Shown here one piece after another: positions 49,312 to 62,600 of a stretch of DNA of 64,000 bases. Both the position numbers and the translations under genes were made by a program. The stretch is taken from the NCBI RefSeq assembly GCF_047663525.1, contig NC_092613.1:5109501-5173500 (forward strand), written 5' to 3'. Below the pieces are notes generated by a model. It saw only the letters and a program-made list of their open reading frames with translations, had not been told where the DNA came from and searched no databases. Numbering within the stretch: the first letter of the stretch is position 1; every line of letters starts with the position of its first letter. This DNA is from Anas platyrhynchos. Lineage: Eukaryota; Chordata; Aves; Anseriformes; Anatidae.

Positions 49312-49420
49312 TCAGAAAGGGAAACTGAGGCAGCAAGTGGTGAGATAATTGCTTGGAGCAGTGGATGGAGAACAGAGCATCAGAGCTGGGCTTAGAGCAT
49401 GTGGCTGGAATGCTCTTGTG
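49312..49420 (+). repeat. MIR-like ancient SINE fragment
   Basis: AAAGGGAAACTGAGGCAGC, followed at the usual distance by CATCAGAGCTGGGCTTAG, follows the order of the MIR/CORE-SINE tail region (GGGGAAACTGAGGCACAGAG, then a later GGCAGAGCTGGGATTAG). The copy is diverged and incomplete. Confidence 0.5.
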
Positions 49421-52400
49421 GCTATCTCCAGCTCATACCTTTTGCTTCTGTGTGTAATCCTCAAAACGCTGCAAAAACCAACCAGCCTTCTGGTTTCAAG
49501 TGCATGCTGAGGAGGCTGCGTGTGCTTCCCTTTTCAAAACAGAGGCACAGCTGAATTCACGTTGAGAACCTTTAACTTTGGAGGGGACCTACGTGTCACT
49601 TAAAGGCTTGAGGTAATACTGGGCCATGAATTTACATCCTAGAATATATTCAGCCCGTTTGCAACGCAGGGCAGTGCTAACTGCAACATTGGAAATCCAA
49701 CTCGTGAAGTTTTCCACTTATATAAAATGTGCCTGTGGTCTAGTTTAACAAATAAACACGTGGAAGATGTATTCACCTTCCCAGGGAAAGGGTGCAGGTA
49801 GCTGCTATTTCAAACCCCGTGGCACTGCAGCGTTCAGACACTGCTTTCACCGTGCTATAAATCGTCTTGTTTTCCAACACCGTGAAGTTAAACATAACAG
49901 GCAGAGCCAGCAGTATTTCCAGACACGTTTGGAAGCACCTGTTGAGGCCAGGTTTGTGTAAGAGACGTCGCACAGCCCGTGTGGTTGCACCTAGGCTGAT
50001 GCTGAACCTCCGCCCTTGAATTTCACGGCAGCATTTAGCTTTGCTTTGCGGACTTGTGTGAGTTTGTCCATCCAGGCGCATTCGTGCACCTCCTGAGGGT
50101 GCTCAGCTGTGCCCATGGGTAAGCAGGCAGCGCGGTGGGGCATCACGGCTGCTCTCACAGAGTCTGTGCCTGAAGCCGGAGGGCACCTTCTGACCGCAGC
50201 CATGCACCAAAGCAGCTCCTCCAGCTTGGCGATTCCTCCCGAGGAGCACAGAAGATGTCCTTGGGATGAGGGCTTTGATTCCAGTCCCAGCCCGCAGTGC
50301 TGGGCGCTCCCCAGGATCCACCCGGAGCGCCTCCAGCCTCTGCCTCTCGGTGCGGTGACGACCCTTTGGGCACATCACTTCATTTTTCTTCTTTCATTTG
50401 CTCTTCTCCCAAACCAGGCCCACGCTCTGCAGGGCTTCTGGGGGCATCATTCTGCAGTGCTTTGAAGCTCCATAGTTCCAGTCTGATTATGCCTCCTAAA
50501 TATTTTCCTCGTGGCTACCACTAGTGCTGCGTATCGATCAGGTTACTAATGCCCAAGCCCTAATTTGCTTTGCTTTTGAGCTAACGCTGAATTCCTCCTT
50601 TTCCTTTCATCCCATCTTTTGTGGAAGAAAGGTTGAAGACCCAGCAGGATGGATGGAGGTGGTAACAAAAATGCAGAATTAACAACATAAAATACTTTGC
50701 CAACAAATAAAAGCTTCCAAATGTCAATAGAAATATTTTAAAGTCTTCAGGAACTTAGATCATACAAAAATATAATTTATATTTGGCCGTTGTCCTTAAA
50801 GAAGCGTTTGAACCTGCCAGAGGAACCGAAGGGGTTCTTGATGGAGAGCTGCAAAGGAAGGTGGAAGCTGTGGGGCAGGCTCAGGGGGTGGAGGGTCCCT
50901 GCCTTCACTGCCTGCCTCAGCCCATCACGGTTTTTGGGTTTTTGGGTTTTTGGACGTTATTCAAGGCATTGTCTATCAGGGAAAGTGAAGTGCCCTTTCT
51001 TTTTGCTGTAGCTGTCCTCTAAATGTTTATTCTATTTATTACATGTATTTTTTTCCTTGCTTGTTCTTTAAAACCCTTTTCTCTCCCTGAGCACCTAGGG
51101 ACCTCCTCGTACCGGACCGTGCTGTTGGTGCTGCACACCCCGACCCTCCCGGAGCCTTTTCACTTCCAGGGTAGGCCAGAAGCAACAAAGCTGTAATGGG
51201 ATGCTGTGGGTGTATGCACTAGGGCTAGCTCCTCCGGGAGGCCGGGGATTTACGCCTGTAATCTCTTAAATGCTCACTAAAGCCTAGGACACGTTAGGTT
51301 TGAGCTGATTAGCTGGAGCGAGGAGTTGGCAGCTGCATGTCAGGCCCTCCCCGTTGTGTGCGATTTTAATAAGCAACAACGCTTCCCAGTTCAGTTAATG
51401 GGGCACCCCAACAGCCCTGTACTTGGGGGTGTCAGTCCCCCCACATACGTTCTGTGCGAGCTTGGACCTGGCAGCCAGGTGGCTTATCCAGGCCGGAGCT
51501 CCAGGTTTTCTGTGTGGTCTCAGTGATGGCTTGAGTCTCCAGCTCTCGGTTACGTTAGGCAGTATTCCTTCCTCCTCCTTCTTTAAGATCCTCTCCGTGT
51601 TGAAACTGAATCTGTTGAAATCTTCCGTACCGGGCAGATCTGTCTCTCCAAACTGGTGGATGCTGGAAAATATCTCTTTGACTTACCCCTTCTCCTCCCC
51701 AAACAGAACGGATGGAAGCAAAGAACAGAACAAAAACACCCCCAACACCACGTGGGATATGGATAACATCGAGCATTGCACCTCACAGCAAGGCAGCTGA
51801 TACAAACAGTAGGCTGGGGCTGCAAGTTAACACCAGTGGCATAAAAAAGATTCTCACCATCTAAGCTCTGTGTTCACCCATCTCCTCGGGATGGGGCAGA
51901 GATGGATTTCTCTCGTGGCTTTATCTCCTTGGGCTGGTTGCTGCAGAATTTGGCTCCTGTTATGGGGGAAATGATCCCATCCCCTAATTCATTGGAAATG
52001 GCTGTGATGGGGATTGGTGTGGAACATGCTGAAATCCTGAAACTCACTTTGAAATCCTCAGTCCCCGTCCTCCCTTTCCCCTCCCACAAATACACTGTAC
52101 GTATTAAAAAAAAAAAAAAGTCAAGTTTAGCAGTCTGAGTATTTTAGTACATGGCTTCATAAGGCAGAAAACCTACTCGATACAGTGTGTGGGGCCGTTG
52201 GCTGTCAGAATTCCCGTGGAATTCCTTGTTTTACTCAGTTCTTTAAAAAACCTTTGCTTGGTTAAAGACCCATGTCTTGTATGAAATCTTGTGTTCTTCC
52301 AAAGAAAAAAAAAAGCCGTTTCTTTTCTTCCTCCCAAAAAACATCGTTGTCAAATCCTTTCTCTGTGAAGCTGCTGGGACACAAACACGAAGTTTCAGCA

Positions 52401-52473
52401 GCCCAAAATGGAGCAGTTCCCCGCTGCCTTGGGAGGAAGCGTGGCCGGGAGTCCTCGGCTGCGCTGGCCACCA

Positions 52474-55400
52474 TCAGAGCTCCAGGTAGCCGATCAGGGC
52501 CAGCATTACGAGCGAGTTGGCGACGATGACAGCGTGCGGCACCGGCCTCGTCACCGAGTCCTCCACCATCATACTCGTCCCTGAAAGAAAGGGAGCAGGG
52601 AAGGAGCAACCGGCTGGTTGCAGTGCCAAAAGCTGGGGCTGGGCTGAGACCGGGGCACATAAGAGGAGTCAGGATTTCAGTCTTAGGCAGTGTGATTTGG
52701 GTGGCAGTGGGGGACTATAGGGCTTTAGCAGTAAATATTAATTCTGGGGTCAGACCAGACTAAAAGGTTGCTCAGAGTCTGGAGGGGGGTTACTTGATAC
52801 GGTGCTGGAGAGGGACGCTTCAGAAGTTCCTTTAAGTGAACAACCGGAGGGAACCACAGATCGGTTCCAGAGATTTGACATAAAACACCAGGGCAAGGTG
52901 TTCCCTGGGCTCCTGGAGGGGAAAGGGAGATTTTAAAACATTATGGTGCTGCTGTGCTGCATTGGCCGTGGCGGGGAGGAGCGGTGACAAAGTCATCGCT
53001 TGTCAAAGAGCCCTGGAGGAGATCATCGTCTCCAGGAGGCAGTCCTGCAGACGAACTGGGCTTGTTTTTTGGTGGTCTGGGACGTGCCCTGTAAGCAGAG
53101 AGGCGTACGTACCGCTGTTCCGCAGGATGTGAACTTCAGCGGGGACCCCGTCTCCCCCTGGCCCCGTCACCCGGATCTGCACGAAGGCATGAGTGAAATC
53201 TTCAGGGACCGGGATGTCGATCCGGCTCTTGCTGGCCAGGTACAGCGTGGGAGCGGAGTGGGAATCCTGCCGGTAGAGCATCTGTTGGGAGAAGTGGCTC
53301 TGAGTTTGTGTGTTCACCACGATTCCCTCAGGGCCACATGTAAGAGGCCGGCTGCGTGCTGCCGTACCTTGTACCCCGTAACCGCAGACTCATCCGTGTG
53401 TGCCACCACGGGGTCCCACTTGATGCTGACCGTAGACCCCGAAAAAGTCCAGGAAATGTTGCCAGGTGGCCTCCTTGGAGCTAAGAGACACAAAAGGAGG
53501 CAGATTCAGCAAGGTGGGGGTGAGGAGGAGCTTGTGCTGCCTGCAGGAACCTCCTGGGACTCTGATAGGGCTGCTGGCAACACCCTGGTTGGTGTAATGG
53601 GAAGTACCCCAGCAAAACGTACAATGTTCTTGCAGAAGAGAAGGAAAAACACGGTGTATATATATTTTGGTGCTATTGGTAACAAATGATGTTTTCTCCC
53701 TGCAGGGCTCAAGGTATTTCTTTATGACTGGGACTCTGAGCACGGATCTCAGAGCACAAGGCTGATCTGAGGACGTGCAGGGAGCTGTGCTATTGACTAG
53801 CTGAAATGCCTTTAGGGCACCGAGAGGTAAAAGCTAATTGATTTGTTGATCACTGGGGGTCCACTGGAGGAAACGGCTGATGGGGAGAGTAGGATGCTGG
53901 GGCCGGAGGTGCTCAGGGCTCACTCACGTGGCTTCGTGGTGGTGACGTTGGTGGAGGGGCTGGGGGGCCCGGTCCCAGCGCGGTTGTAAGCTCTGACCGA
54001 GACGTGGTATTTCGTGTTGGGGTTTAGGCCAGTTACGTGAGCTGATGTGACCAGCCCGGCTGTTCGCACTCTGTCAGCTGCCTCCTCCTTGTCGCCATCC
54101 TTCCAGTACCGGATCTAAATGGAAAAGCGTTCAGTAAGGGTAGAGGCGTCTGCAAGTCTCCATCCAAGAGCAGTGCTGGACACCTTTGGTACTTGTTTCT
54201 GAGCATTTCCCCTTGCGTGTGCCCAGCAGGAAGGTTACAGCCTGCGAGCAAAGGCGAGTACCCGTAGGAGTACTAGCAGTGGCCCCATAAGAGCCTGACT
54301 TATCCCTTATCCTGTTATCCCGTCTTTGGAAACAAAATGCTGTTTCCTTTCATCTTGCTTAGCCTGGGGGAATTTCCCTTGCTGGGCCCTCCCTGTGCGT
54401 CTCAGCATCCCTTGTTCCCAGGGCAGTCGAGCACCTCGTAGCCCAGAAGCACGCCGGTCATGTCTCCCTGCTCCACCGGCTCCCAGGACACGTCCATCTC
54501 CGAGGACAGGACAGCCTTGGCCGTAACTCTGGACGGAGCCACTTTTGGTTCTGAAAAAGACACGAAAAAGGAATAAAAGCCTCCTTCCACCTCAGGGCAG
54601 CGTATTCAGTGTACCAAAAGGAGGGATTCGCCTGCAGCACCGATAACTCGCAGCCTGACAGCTGGCATTGTGCGTACAGAGCAAAGAACAGGGAAGGGAT
54701 TTAGGGACTTAGTAGGTCAAGGAGACCCACAGCTGCAGGCTGTGAAGATCTCTGTCTGCTCTCGGAGTACAGTCAGGGGTGTGCTGAGGGAAACATCTAT
54801 CTGGGTACTTGAAGTACGAGATAAATTCGATGCTTTGCTACCAGCTGCTCCTTGAGCAAAAGAAACCTCTCCCACCGCGGAGCTCCGACACCGTGGCTGA
54901 TCAGGCGAGGAGCTGTGAGCTCAGAGCCACCGCAGCCCTCCTTACCTTCTTCTGCAGAGTACACGACGGCAGTGAGGCTCTCGGGGCCCTCTCCTTTCCT
55001 GTTGTATGCTTTGATCTTCACTTCGAAGGGGGTGTAGGGCCCGATGCTCTCGTTGCGGTACACGTAGTGCAGGGACTCCGCGTGAGGCACCCGTGCGGTG
55101 AGCCACCCCTGGGTGCCCTTCTTGCGAAACGACAGGATGTAGCCGAAGCCGTCCCCGTTCTGGTAGTCCCGTAGTGTGGGCTGCGAGGGGTCGGAAAGAG
55201 AAAGGAGCGTGGAAAGGGGCTGGGCACTCACACCCCTGTGCAGATCCCATTCAAACGGGCAAGGCTTTGGGGCTGCCACTACACGCAGTGTTTGGCACGA
55301 GCGCACGTGGCAGTTGTGTTGCAGCACTGATTTCCCTGGAGAAATGGCTCGTGCTCCTCCCCCTGGCCCTCTCCCAGCCTCCCAGACTCCGCTGACTTAC

Positions 55401-56654
55401 CGTCCAGTTGATGATAAGCTCGTTGGGAGCCCCTCCGCCGCCGCCGAGCCCAGATGGTGCCACAGTGGGTGCTGTCACGGCCCAAAACAAAAGCAGACAG
55501 TGCAGGTTGGGTAAAGAAAGGGTAGTGGGGAAGACAAGCACAAAGACAGGGAGCAGCCAGGCTTTGACAGCTCATTAGAAGAGTGCTGGTCTCCTTTTTT
55601 AAGCTGTAAATGTTTCAGATGTCTGTGGCAACGAGGTCTTGGACACTGGTTGGTCCCTGGTGTGCTTATTTGTAGGCAGCACTTCTAAGAGGGGATGAGA
55701 ATCAAGCTCAAAAGCAGGGATATGTGAGAGAGCTTAAATTAGAAAGGAGTTAATATGCGTTCATTATGTTGAGAGCGCTTCTCCTGCTGGTCTTACATCC
55801 CTTCTGCTTATGTGTTCGAGCTACAGAAGATAGAATCAACATGCACAGCTGGGAAATTTATCTCGTGTTTGCACAGTTGCGCTCTGTGATATATATAGTA
55901 GGGCTCTTGTCCTCTTCTAAGCTTTGCTGCCCAGACTGCACAGTATGTGAAGCTAGGATTTATAACGGTTTAATATATTGTAACTAAGGCTGGGGAGGCT
56001 GCCAGTTCTGGCACTGCTTTGTCTTTGATGTGTAAACGGGCAGAAAGGCAGAAAATTTCATGGTGGGTTCACCTCTAGGAGCACTCAAGGAGAAGACTAA
56101 TTGCTGGGACCCGAGGCTTGTTGCAAGCCAGCCTTCCCCTTCTGGCGTGTAGGGTAGGTGCCTCTGATTCCCCTTTTCTCCTCCGAGCATATCTGCACGT
56201 ACCTGCTTCTTTGGTGCGGATTTTGCTGGAGGGTAAGCTCGGCTCCCCGACTCCCAGAATGTTGCTCGCTAGGACCCGAAACTCGTAATCCATCCAGGGG
56301 ATGAGGTTCACCACCTGGGCTGTCTCGGCGTTGCCCTCGATGTTTACAGGATCTATATAATCCAATAACACGAGAGGGGAGCGAACAGAGCGAGTGGGCA
56401 GCGTGCGAGCACGGAGCAAGGACTCGGCGGGGAGCTGGCGTCCCTGAGCCTGACCAGCGGGGGCCACGCTGCAGCTGCTGCCCCAGGACACTTACTGGTG
56501 CGCATCTGCTTCCACTTGTTGGAGAGCAGGGTCCGGGCCTCCACCAGGTACCTGGCGATGGGGCTGTGGTTGTCAAAGCCACGGCTCCAGCTCAGCTGCA
56601 CGCTGGTGTCACCGATGTCTCTCACCACCACGCCCCCGGGGGGGCCTGGAGGTC
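52474..56654 (-). other. CNTN2: CNTN2 fibronectin III domains 1-4 and GPI signal
   Basis: FN1: exons 56496-56654 and 56203-56352, opening [17 protein letters not shown]2: 55401-55471 and 54946-55180, opening [18 protein letters not shown]3: 54435-54550 and 53928-54114, with [19 protein letters not shown]4: 53368-53480 and 53113-53281, with [12 protein letters not shown]. The last exon, 52474-52580, encodes [18 protein letters not shown] and then a hydrophobic tail ending ALIGYLEL. This is a typical GPI-attachment signal, not a transmembrane helix with a cytoplasmic tail. FN2 has RKGEGPES where human has RRGDGPES, so the RGD is absent. Confidence 0.94.
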
Positions 56655-59600
56655 CTGGGATGGTGGGGACAGACGAGTTACTAAGATGCCAGCGATTTGG
56701 AGGCTTATTGCTCTTTGTATCCTGCACGTCATAAATTAAAATCAAGCCCTTCTTTTCCTTTATATTCTGTAGCCTGGGAAGCATCACCTCAAATTTTGGT
56801 TCTTTTAAAGTTGGCCAGACTTCACCATCTAATTCAAAAGTGAGATCACGACGTGACTGCAAGGGAGGAGCAAGCCGATCCCTGCAAGCACCGTGCTGCG
56901 ACTTCAGGCTAGCAAGGAGCAGGGAAATTACCTCTGACAGTCAGCGTGGCTGACTCCGAAGCGCTGTCCACGACTGTCTGGGCTGTGCACGTGTACCGCC
57001 CCGAGTGCTTCAGCTGCGTGTTGAGGATGGTGAGGTCCCCGACGGCTTCCTTCTGCGTGGGGAAGAGGAGACACGGTGGGGAAAGCGTTTGAACATGCCC
57101 CGTCTCAACCCAGCATCTGACGTGCAAACGAAGAGGCTGGTGTTAGTGCCACGACCGTGTTGGTGGCACACAATTCCCCTTTCTACTCACCACGCTGGCG
57201 CGCCGGTAGTGCCCCTCCGACTTGTCGAAGTCGATGGGGAAATCATCCAGCGACCAGGTGAAAGTCAGGTCCATGGTTGGGTCGTGGGACGCGTGGCATT
57301 GCAGGGTGAGGTTCTCACCGACGTTGATGTCGGCGCTAGATGGTGCCAACGTGATTTTGGTGGCATCTGCAGGGAAAGAGTGGGGAGGGCTGTTAGCTGC
57401 AAGTGGCCTCCACGTGCCAGAGTTATATTAATGGGGTGGAGCATCCAAATGATCTAACACTTCCTAAATTGACGTCATCCCTCTCTAACAGGAGCTGGCT
57501 GTGGTTTTGTCAGAGGAAGATAAGGGATTAGAGTGAATGGAAATTAGAAATGCTTTTCCCAAGGACCAGTTGGTGGTAGGTGTGATTTGGTGGGTCGGGC
57601 AGAAGCTTTGCTGCTGTACAGGCTGAAATGTCTCTGATTCCCTGATTACCGTACTGCTTTTGGGGGTGTAAAGAGAGGAGAAATAAGCTTCAATTCACAT
57701 TGTGGCATTCTTAGGCGTTTCCTGCTTGATTGACCCCAAGTCAAGCCAAACATCTCTACCTCGAACGGAGAGGATTCCCGTGCTGTTGGCTTTGCCCATG
57801 AAATTCTCAGCAAAGCAGGTATACTTCCCCTCATCAGATTTGCTTATGTTCTGCAGGATCAAGGTGCCGTCTGCGGTAATAGTCACCCTGGAAATGAAGA
57901 AGAACCATAACAAGAAAGAAGGTTAAAATGCCTGTTCACTCTACCCCTGCCAAACACTTTCCAGCTCTTGTTGGTTTTGGACAAAATGATGATAAAGACA
58001 GGACCACAAATACTATGGAAGAGGTTTTTTAAGGAAGGAACTAGAACAACAAAGCGTGTGTGTCGAGGGATGTAGCAGCACACTTGGATCATCGAGTCCA
58101 GTCTTCTGGCAAGAAAAAAAGTGATTTTAGCTATGGTTTGTGGGCACTCTGTGCTGCTACCTGCTACTGTTGATCAGAAGTTCAGTCCCTTTGGTCCAGA
58201 GCACAGTGGCTTTTGGTGCTGCTCTTGGTTGGCACGGGATGATGACCTTCCCGCTGCGGGCTGCAGGTATCAGTCGTTTCACTGGGTTTAGTCTAAAATC
58301 TGGTGCTAAGGCTACGGGGGGGAAAACAGAGGATTAAGGAACGATTAGAAAAACCCTGCTCTGTAAGCATTTTAACTGCCGTGTAGCTAGGTATTGATTT
58401 GTTGTTAGATGGCCTGGTAACAAAGCATGGCAGTATTTGGAGCGGGATGAAGGCGCGATTCCTCTGCTGCCGGCTGTCAAACGCCTGCCAAGGCAGGTGC
58501 TAGGTGGCACGCGTCGTACTGAGCGATGGCAGTGTGACCCTAACCAGTGCAAGGTCTTTGAGAGGCACAAGAACAGCTGCTTCTGAAAATGCAGAGGATG
58601 TTCCCTTCAGTATCCCGACCAAAAGCCCCTGGTGTAAGTACAGACACCCAGCTTGCCTGAAACTCCTCCTGGAATCGGGCTTAATTTGGTGCATCACTGT
58701 GCATTAACCTTAAATAATTGCAGTTTAGGGCCTTTAGTTTGTCTCTGGCGTTACTGCCCATAAGGAATTAAACTGTCAGACTCACGGGGAACAAGTTTGG
58801 CCTCAGCCCGGTTCCAGTCCCCATCCATCTAAGCAGTCAGGATGGATACCGAGCTCTTTTTTTGACATCTTTCCTCCCCAAAAGGGGAAGGTTGTGTGAT
58901 GGGAGGGAGCTGGTCGTGCTGCTGTCTGTCCTGTACACTTTTTGTAGCTAAACAGATGTCCTTGTGCTCTTTCAGCAGTACTGAGCTTACAGGAGCTTCA
59001 AATGTTAAGGGCTTGTAGAGCATCTTGCTGAGCCAGCGGCTACATTTCAATGGTGAGTGAAGCAGGATTTGTCTGCTCTCATCTCACTGAGATTGCCAGC
59101 AGAGTATATCAGGAAGAGATCTAAAATGCTTCAGTGTCCCATTGAAACCCAGAGCACTGGGGAATGAGAAATTACCTTGCACTGTTAATTCAGCACTTGC
59201 ATACACTGTGCCATGCTTGTTCTCAGCCACACACTGATACATGCCAGAGTCCTCCAGGACTAGCTTGGAAAATCTCAGCTCTCCACCGCTCACTTCGATG
59301 CGGTTCTGTACAGGCAAACAAGAGGACGAACCCATTAGATGAGAAAAACACAAATGGAACTCAGGCCTCGTGTGTTCAGGGCTGAGTTTCATTACAGACT
59401 CGTGTGGCAGTTTGGAGCCAGCCTGGTTTTCTGTGGGAGAAAACGTGGGCCGTTTTTTTTTTTTTTGCGTCCAGCCGGCACCACGCATCCCTGTGCTGCC
59501 TGCTGAGACTTCTGAGTGCCTGAGCAGCAACTTGCAGGTCATACAGCGGCAAGTCCAAGGTGCTACTTATCCGCCCCGAGAACTGACCACGAGCTCCTGC

Positions 59601-62600
59601 AGCTGCATGAAACAATGGCTGGGATGGCAGCGAGACGGGAGGAGGAACCTGCTGCGGGTAGGGACCATGCCATCGCTTTGCAGCCTCAATGGGGGCGCAT
59701 GGAAGAGGGGTGATAAACCAGGGGGGGTCGAGATGGATTTGCAGCGAGGCAGAAGGGGCTCAAAATGTGGAGCAGCAGCTTCAGTACTGCGAGGCCTGGG
59801 GCGCACGGAGGAGTTGCTGCTGCCCGTGCTGGTACCTGGGAGGTGAGCGGCTGCCCGTCCCGCAGCCAACGCACCGCCGGCCGGGGTTTGCCGGCCGCCG
59901 CGCAGCTCCAGCGCAGGTCGGACCCGATGTCGGCTTCCGTGTCCGTGATCACCTTCAGCCACTCGGGCTGAGCTGCAAAGGAGCAAGAGAGGGAGGCAGA
60001 GCCAAGAGGATCAGATGAGAGGCGCGCCGTGCCAGGCAGGCAGAAGGGCGCTCATTGTGTCATCTCTGCTGGCAGATGTATTTATCGCGGCGCGTTTCAC
60101 CATGGGAACAGCCTTTTGCCTTTTGTGCAGCGATGCAAGGCTGAGTCCTCCATGGGTCTGGCTGCTGCTGTGCATGTGGGCTGCACGGAATTATGGCAGA
60201 AGCCAGATCTGAGGAAGAATAGTCTGATTTCTCTTCCTAAGAATAAACATGGCCATTCCTGACCTTCAGGAACGACCAGATTCGGACTGAGAGAACCACG
60301 TTAAGTTTGCAGCTTGTCTAGGTCTGATGAATAGCTCCAAGCCCTAACCTTTGTGAAAAGAGCTCAGGCGTGGAGAAGACTTTGGGCGCGAGCCAAATCT
60401 GCTTTTACTAACTCTGCTCTCCCATCCCTGGTTACCTCATTTTTGCTACAATTATTTTAGGCCAAGTTACGAGGTCTCTGTGCTTGCAATAGCCTTTGTC
60501 AGGGCTTTGCGATGGGTTTAGCTGATACGAGGCAGGTGTTCCTCTCCCAGAGGTTCACTCTGCTGCCCGGGCCATCTCGCTGTGCCCTGTAGGGCGTGGG
60601 GTTTGTCTGCCTTACCTTGAATGATGATGCGGCCCTGGTAGGTGTCCCTCCCTTTGATGTTTTCAGCCTCACACTCGTAAGTGCCTTCATCCTCAAAGCC
60701 AACGTCCTGGATCTGCAGGAGGGGCTCGCTGGAGATCCACTTGGAGGCCTGCGAACCGTCCAGCTTCCTCCACTTTATCCGAGGAACGGGGCTACGGGAA
60801 AGCAAACCCGGTGAAGCCCAGCCCTGGGGTCTGGTGCAGCAGGCTGCCCGTGCTGTGCAGCGTGCTGTGACTCCAGCCCCGGTCAGCCAACTCCCAGCCC
60901 AGCTGGGTCTCGGCCAGCAGGACAGCTTGGTTTCACCCCTCCATCCCTCCTGCTATTCCCCCTCCTGGCCTACATCCCTCAGAGAGGGGCTGTGATGCCC
61001 TCCCCTCCCCGAGCGACGCGGTCGCTGCACTCACTTTCCAAAGGCAAAGCACTCCAAAGTCACCATCTGCCCGGCCAGAGCGTAGGTGTCTGCAGGAAAC
61101 CTGGCTTTTATGCTGGGTGCATACTGCCTGGCGTCTGTTAAAAGGAAAGCACTGGTGAGGAGTTCTGGATGGCTTCAAAATCGCACGCGTGAGGTCTTAG
61201 AGGGCAAAGAGACCTGCAAGGTTTCACTGCTTTGAAGAACCTTCATGGGTACGGGTAATTCATGGGTGGGCAGAGGCTAAGTTTCATTTTCCTTTTAAAA
61301 GAGCTTCTACTAAGGACTCTAAAAACCTCCATGTACAGCACCTCAAGACCATTTCTCCTTGATTTTCTACCACTTAACTCCCTTCTCTCTGACCAAGGGG
61401 TCTCTTTAGCTGCACCTCTGCGAGGTCACCAAAGGCAGAAAGTCACCTGCGGTTTCAGGGGTACAGGAGCCTGCCCAGGCTGTTCCTGGTGCCGTTTCTA
61501 TTTTAGAGGAACCCCACTGGTGGCAGCAATAGCAGCAAAGCCATAAGAGAGGGCTGCTTCCCCCAGGCTCCAGCCGATTATTGTTTTCATAAGCTCTTAA
61601 ACTCCCCTGAGAGTCTGGTGGGTGAGTGCTTAGGGCCTCGTGGAGCCCGTGTGCTTTGAGGCAGTTTGTTAATTTTTGCATTTCACCCAGCCCTCGTAGG
61701 ACACTCCAGGAGCACTGACCCTCTGCAGCCAGGCTGAGCCGGGAGAACTTGCTGAAAACGCTCTTGGTGATGAAGTCGATGTGGCTGGTGGCAAAGCAGG
61801 AGTAGTTCCCCAGGTCGGAAGCCTCCGTCTTGGCGATGTAAAGGTTTCCTGTGGTCTGAGAGACGAAACGCCTTCCGTCGGCTGGGATGAAGTTGGGAAA
61901 CTCGTTCAGAAGCCATCGGTAGGACAAGCCTGTGGGGAGCAGAGAAAGGAACGAACTGCACACGTTGCCAGCATCCTCTCAGATGGGATTAAGCCAAACA
62001 GGCCGTTTTCTAGCCCAGAAACTGCTCCTTGGATGGCACTTATTTTCTCCCCATGCTTAGTCTTATCTCTGCTTTCTTGCTTTATGGAGTCTGAATTGAA
62101 AAAATATCGCTTCCCTAAAATTCCCCCAGAAACCAAGGAGCGAGTCCTATGTCTGGGAGCTGCTCGCTCTGTGCCATCTCTTCCCCTGGCCCTGGCCCCG
62201 CTGCCCTTACCTGGGTAATGGGGCGGGGGGCTGCAGGCGAACATCACTCCCCAGCCTTCCGTAATCTTCACGGGGTCTCGCTCTTCGGCAGAGAATTCCT
62301 GCAAAACTAAACATGCAGAGTGAAACCTGGCCTTTATTTGATCTCCTCTTTATTTTATCGGATTCCTACGGCACCTCCTCAGCCATGGGGAGCGCCTGGG
62401 GACCTCTCCAAGTGCCGCTGCTGGTACCAGGTACAGGAGAGCTCCCCTCCAGCCTTTATTAACGGGGTACGGGGGGGCTCAGTTCACCCCAGTGTCACCG
62501 TGGCTGCGTTTCATTTACCTCGTGGGGACAAACATGGGACTTACAGCCAAAGCGCAGGGAGGCTTCCCTGCTCACCACCGTGCCCCTGGAGTTCGACGCC

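Larger units (their letters stand above)
47709..52473 (-). other. CNTN2: CNTN2 3' untranslated region and flank
   Basis: Between the CNTN2 stop (52474-52476) and the left there is no further exon. Minus-strand AATAAA signals occur at 51035-51040 and 51026-51031 (3' UTR of about 1.45 kb) and again at 47709-47714 (about 4.8 kb). Human CNTN2 mRNA has a long 3' UTR, so the distal site is plausible. Two possible ancient SINE fragments lie within this stretch. The open frames here are short and lack domain content. Confidence 0.55.

Noticed and set aside
53113-53689. 229-codon plus-strand frame over the CNTN2 FN4 exons
   Set aside because: It is antisense to well-defined CNTN2 exons with matching splice sites, so it is a shadow frame.
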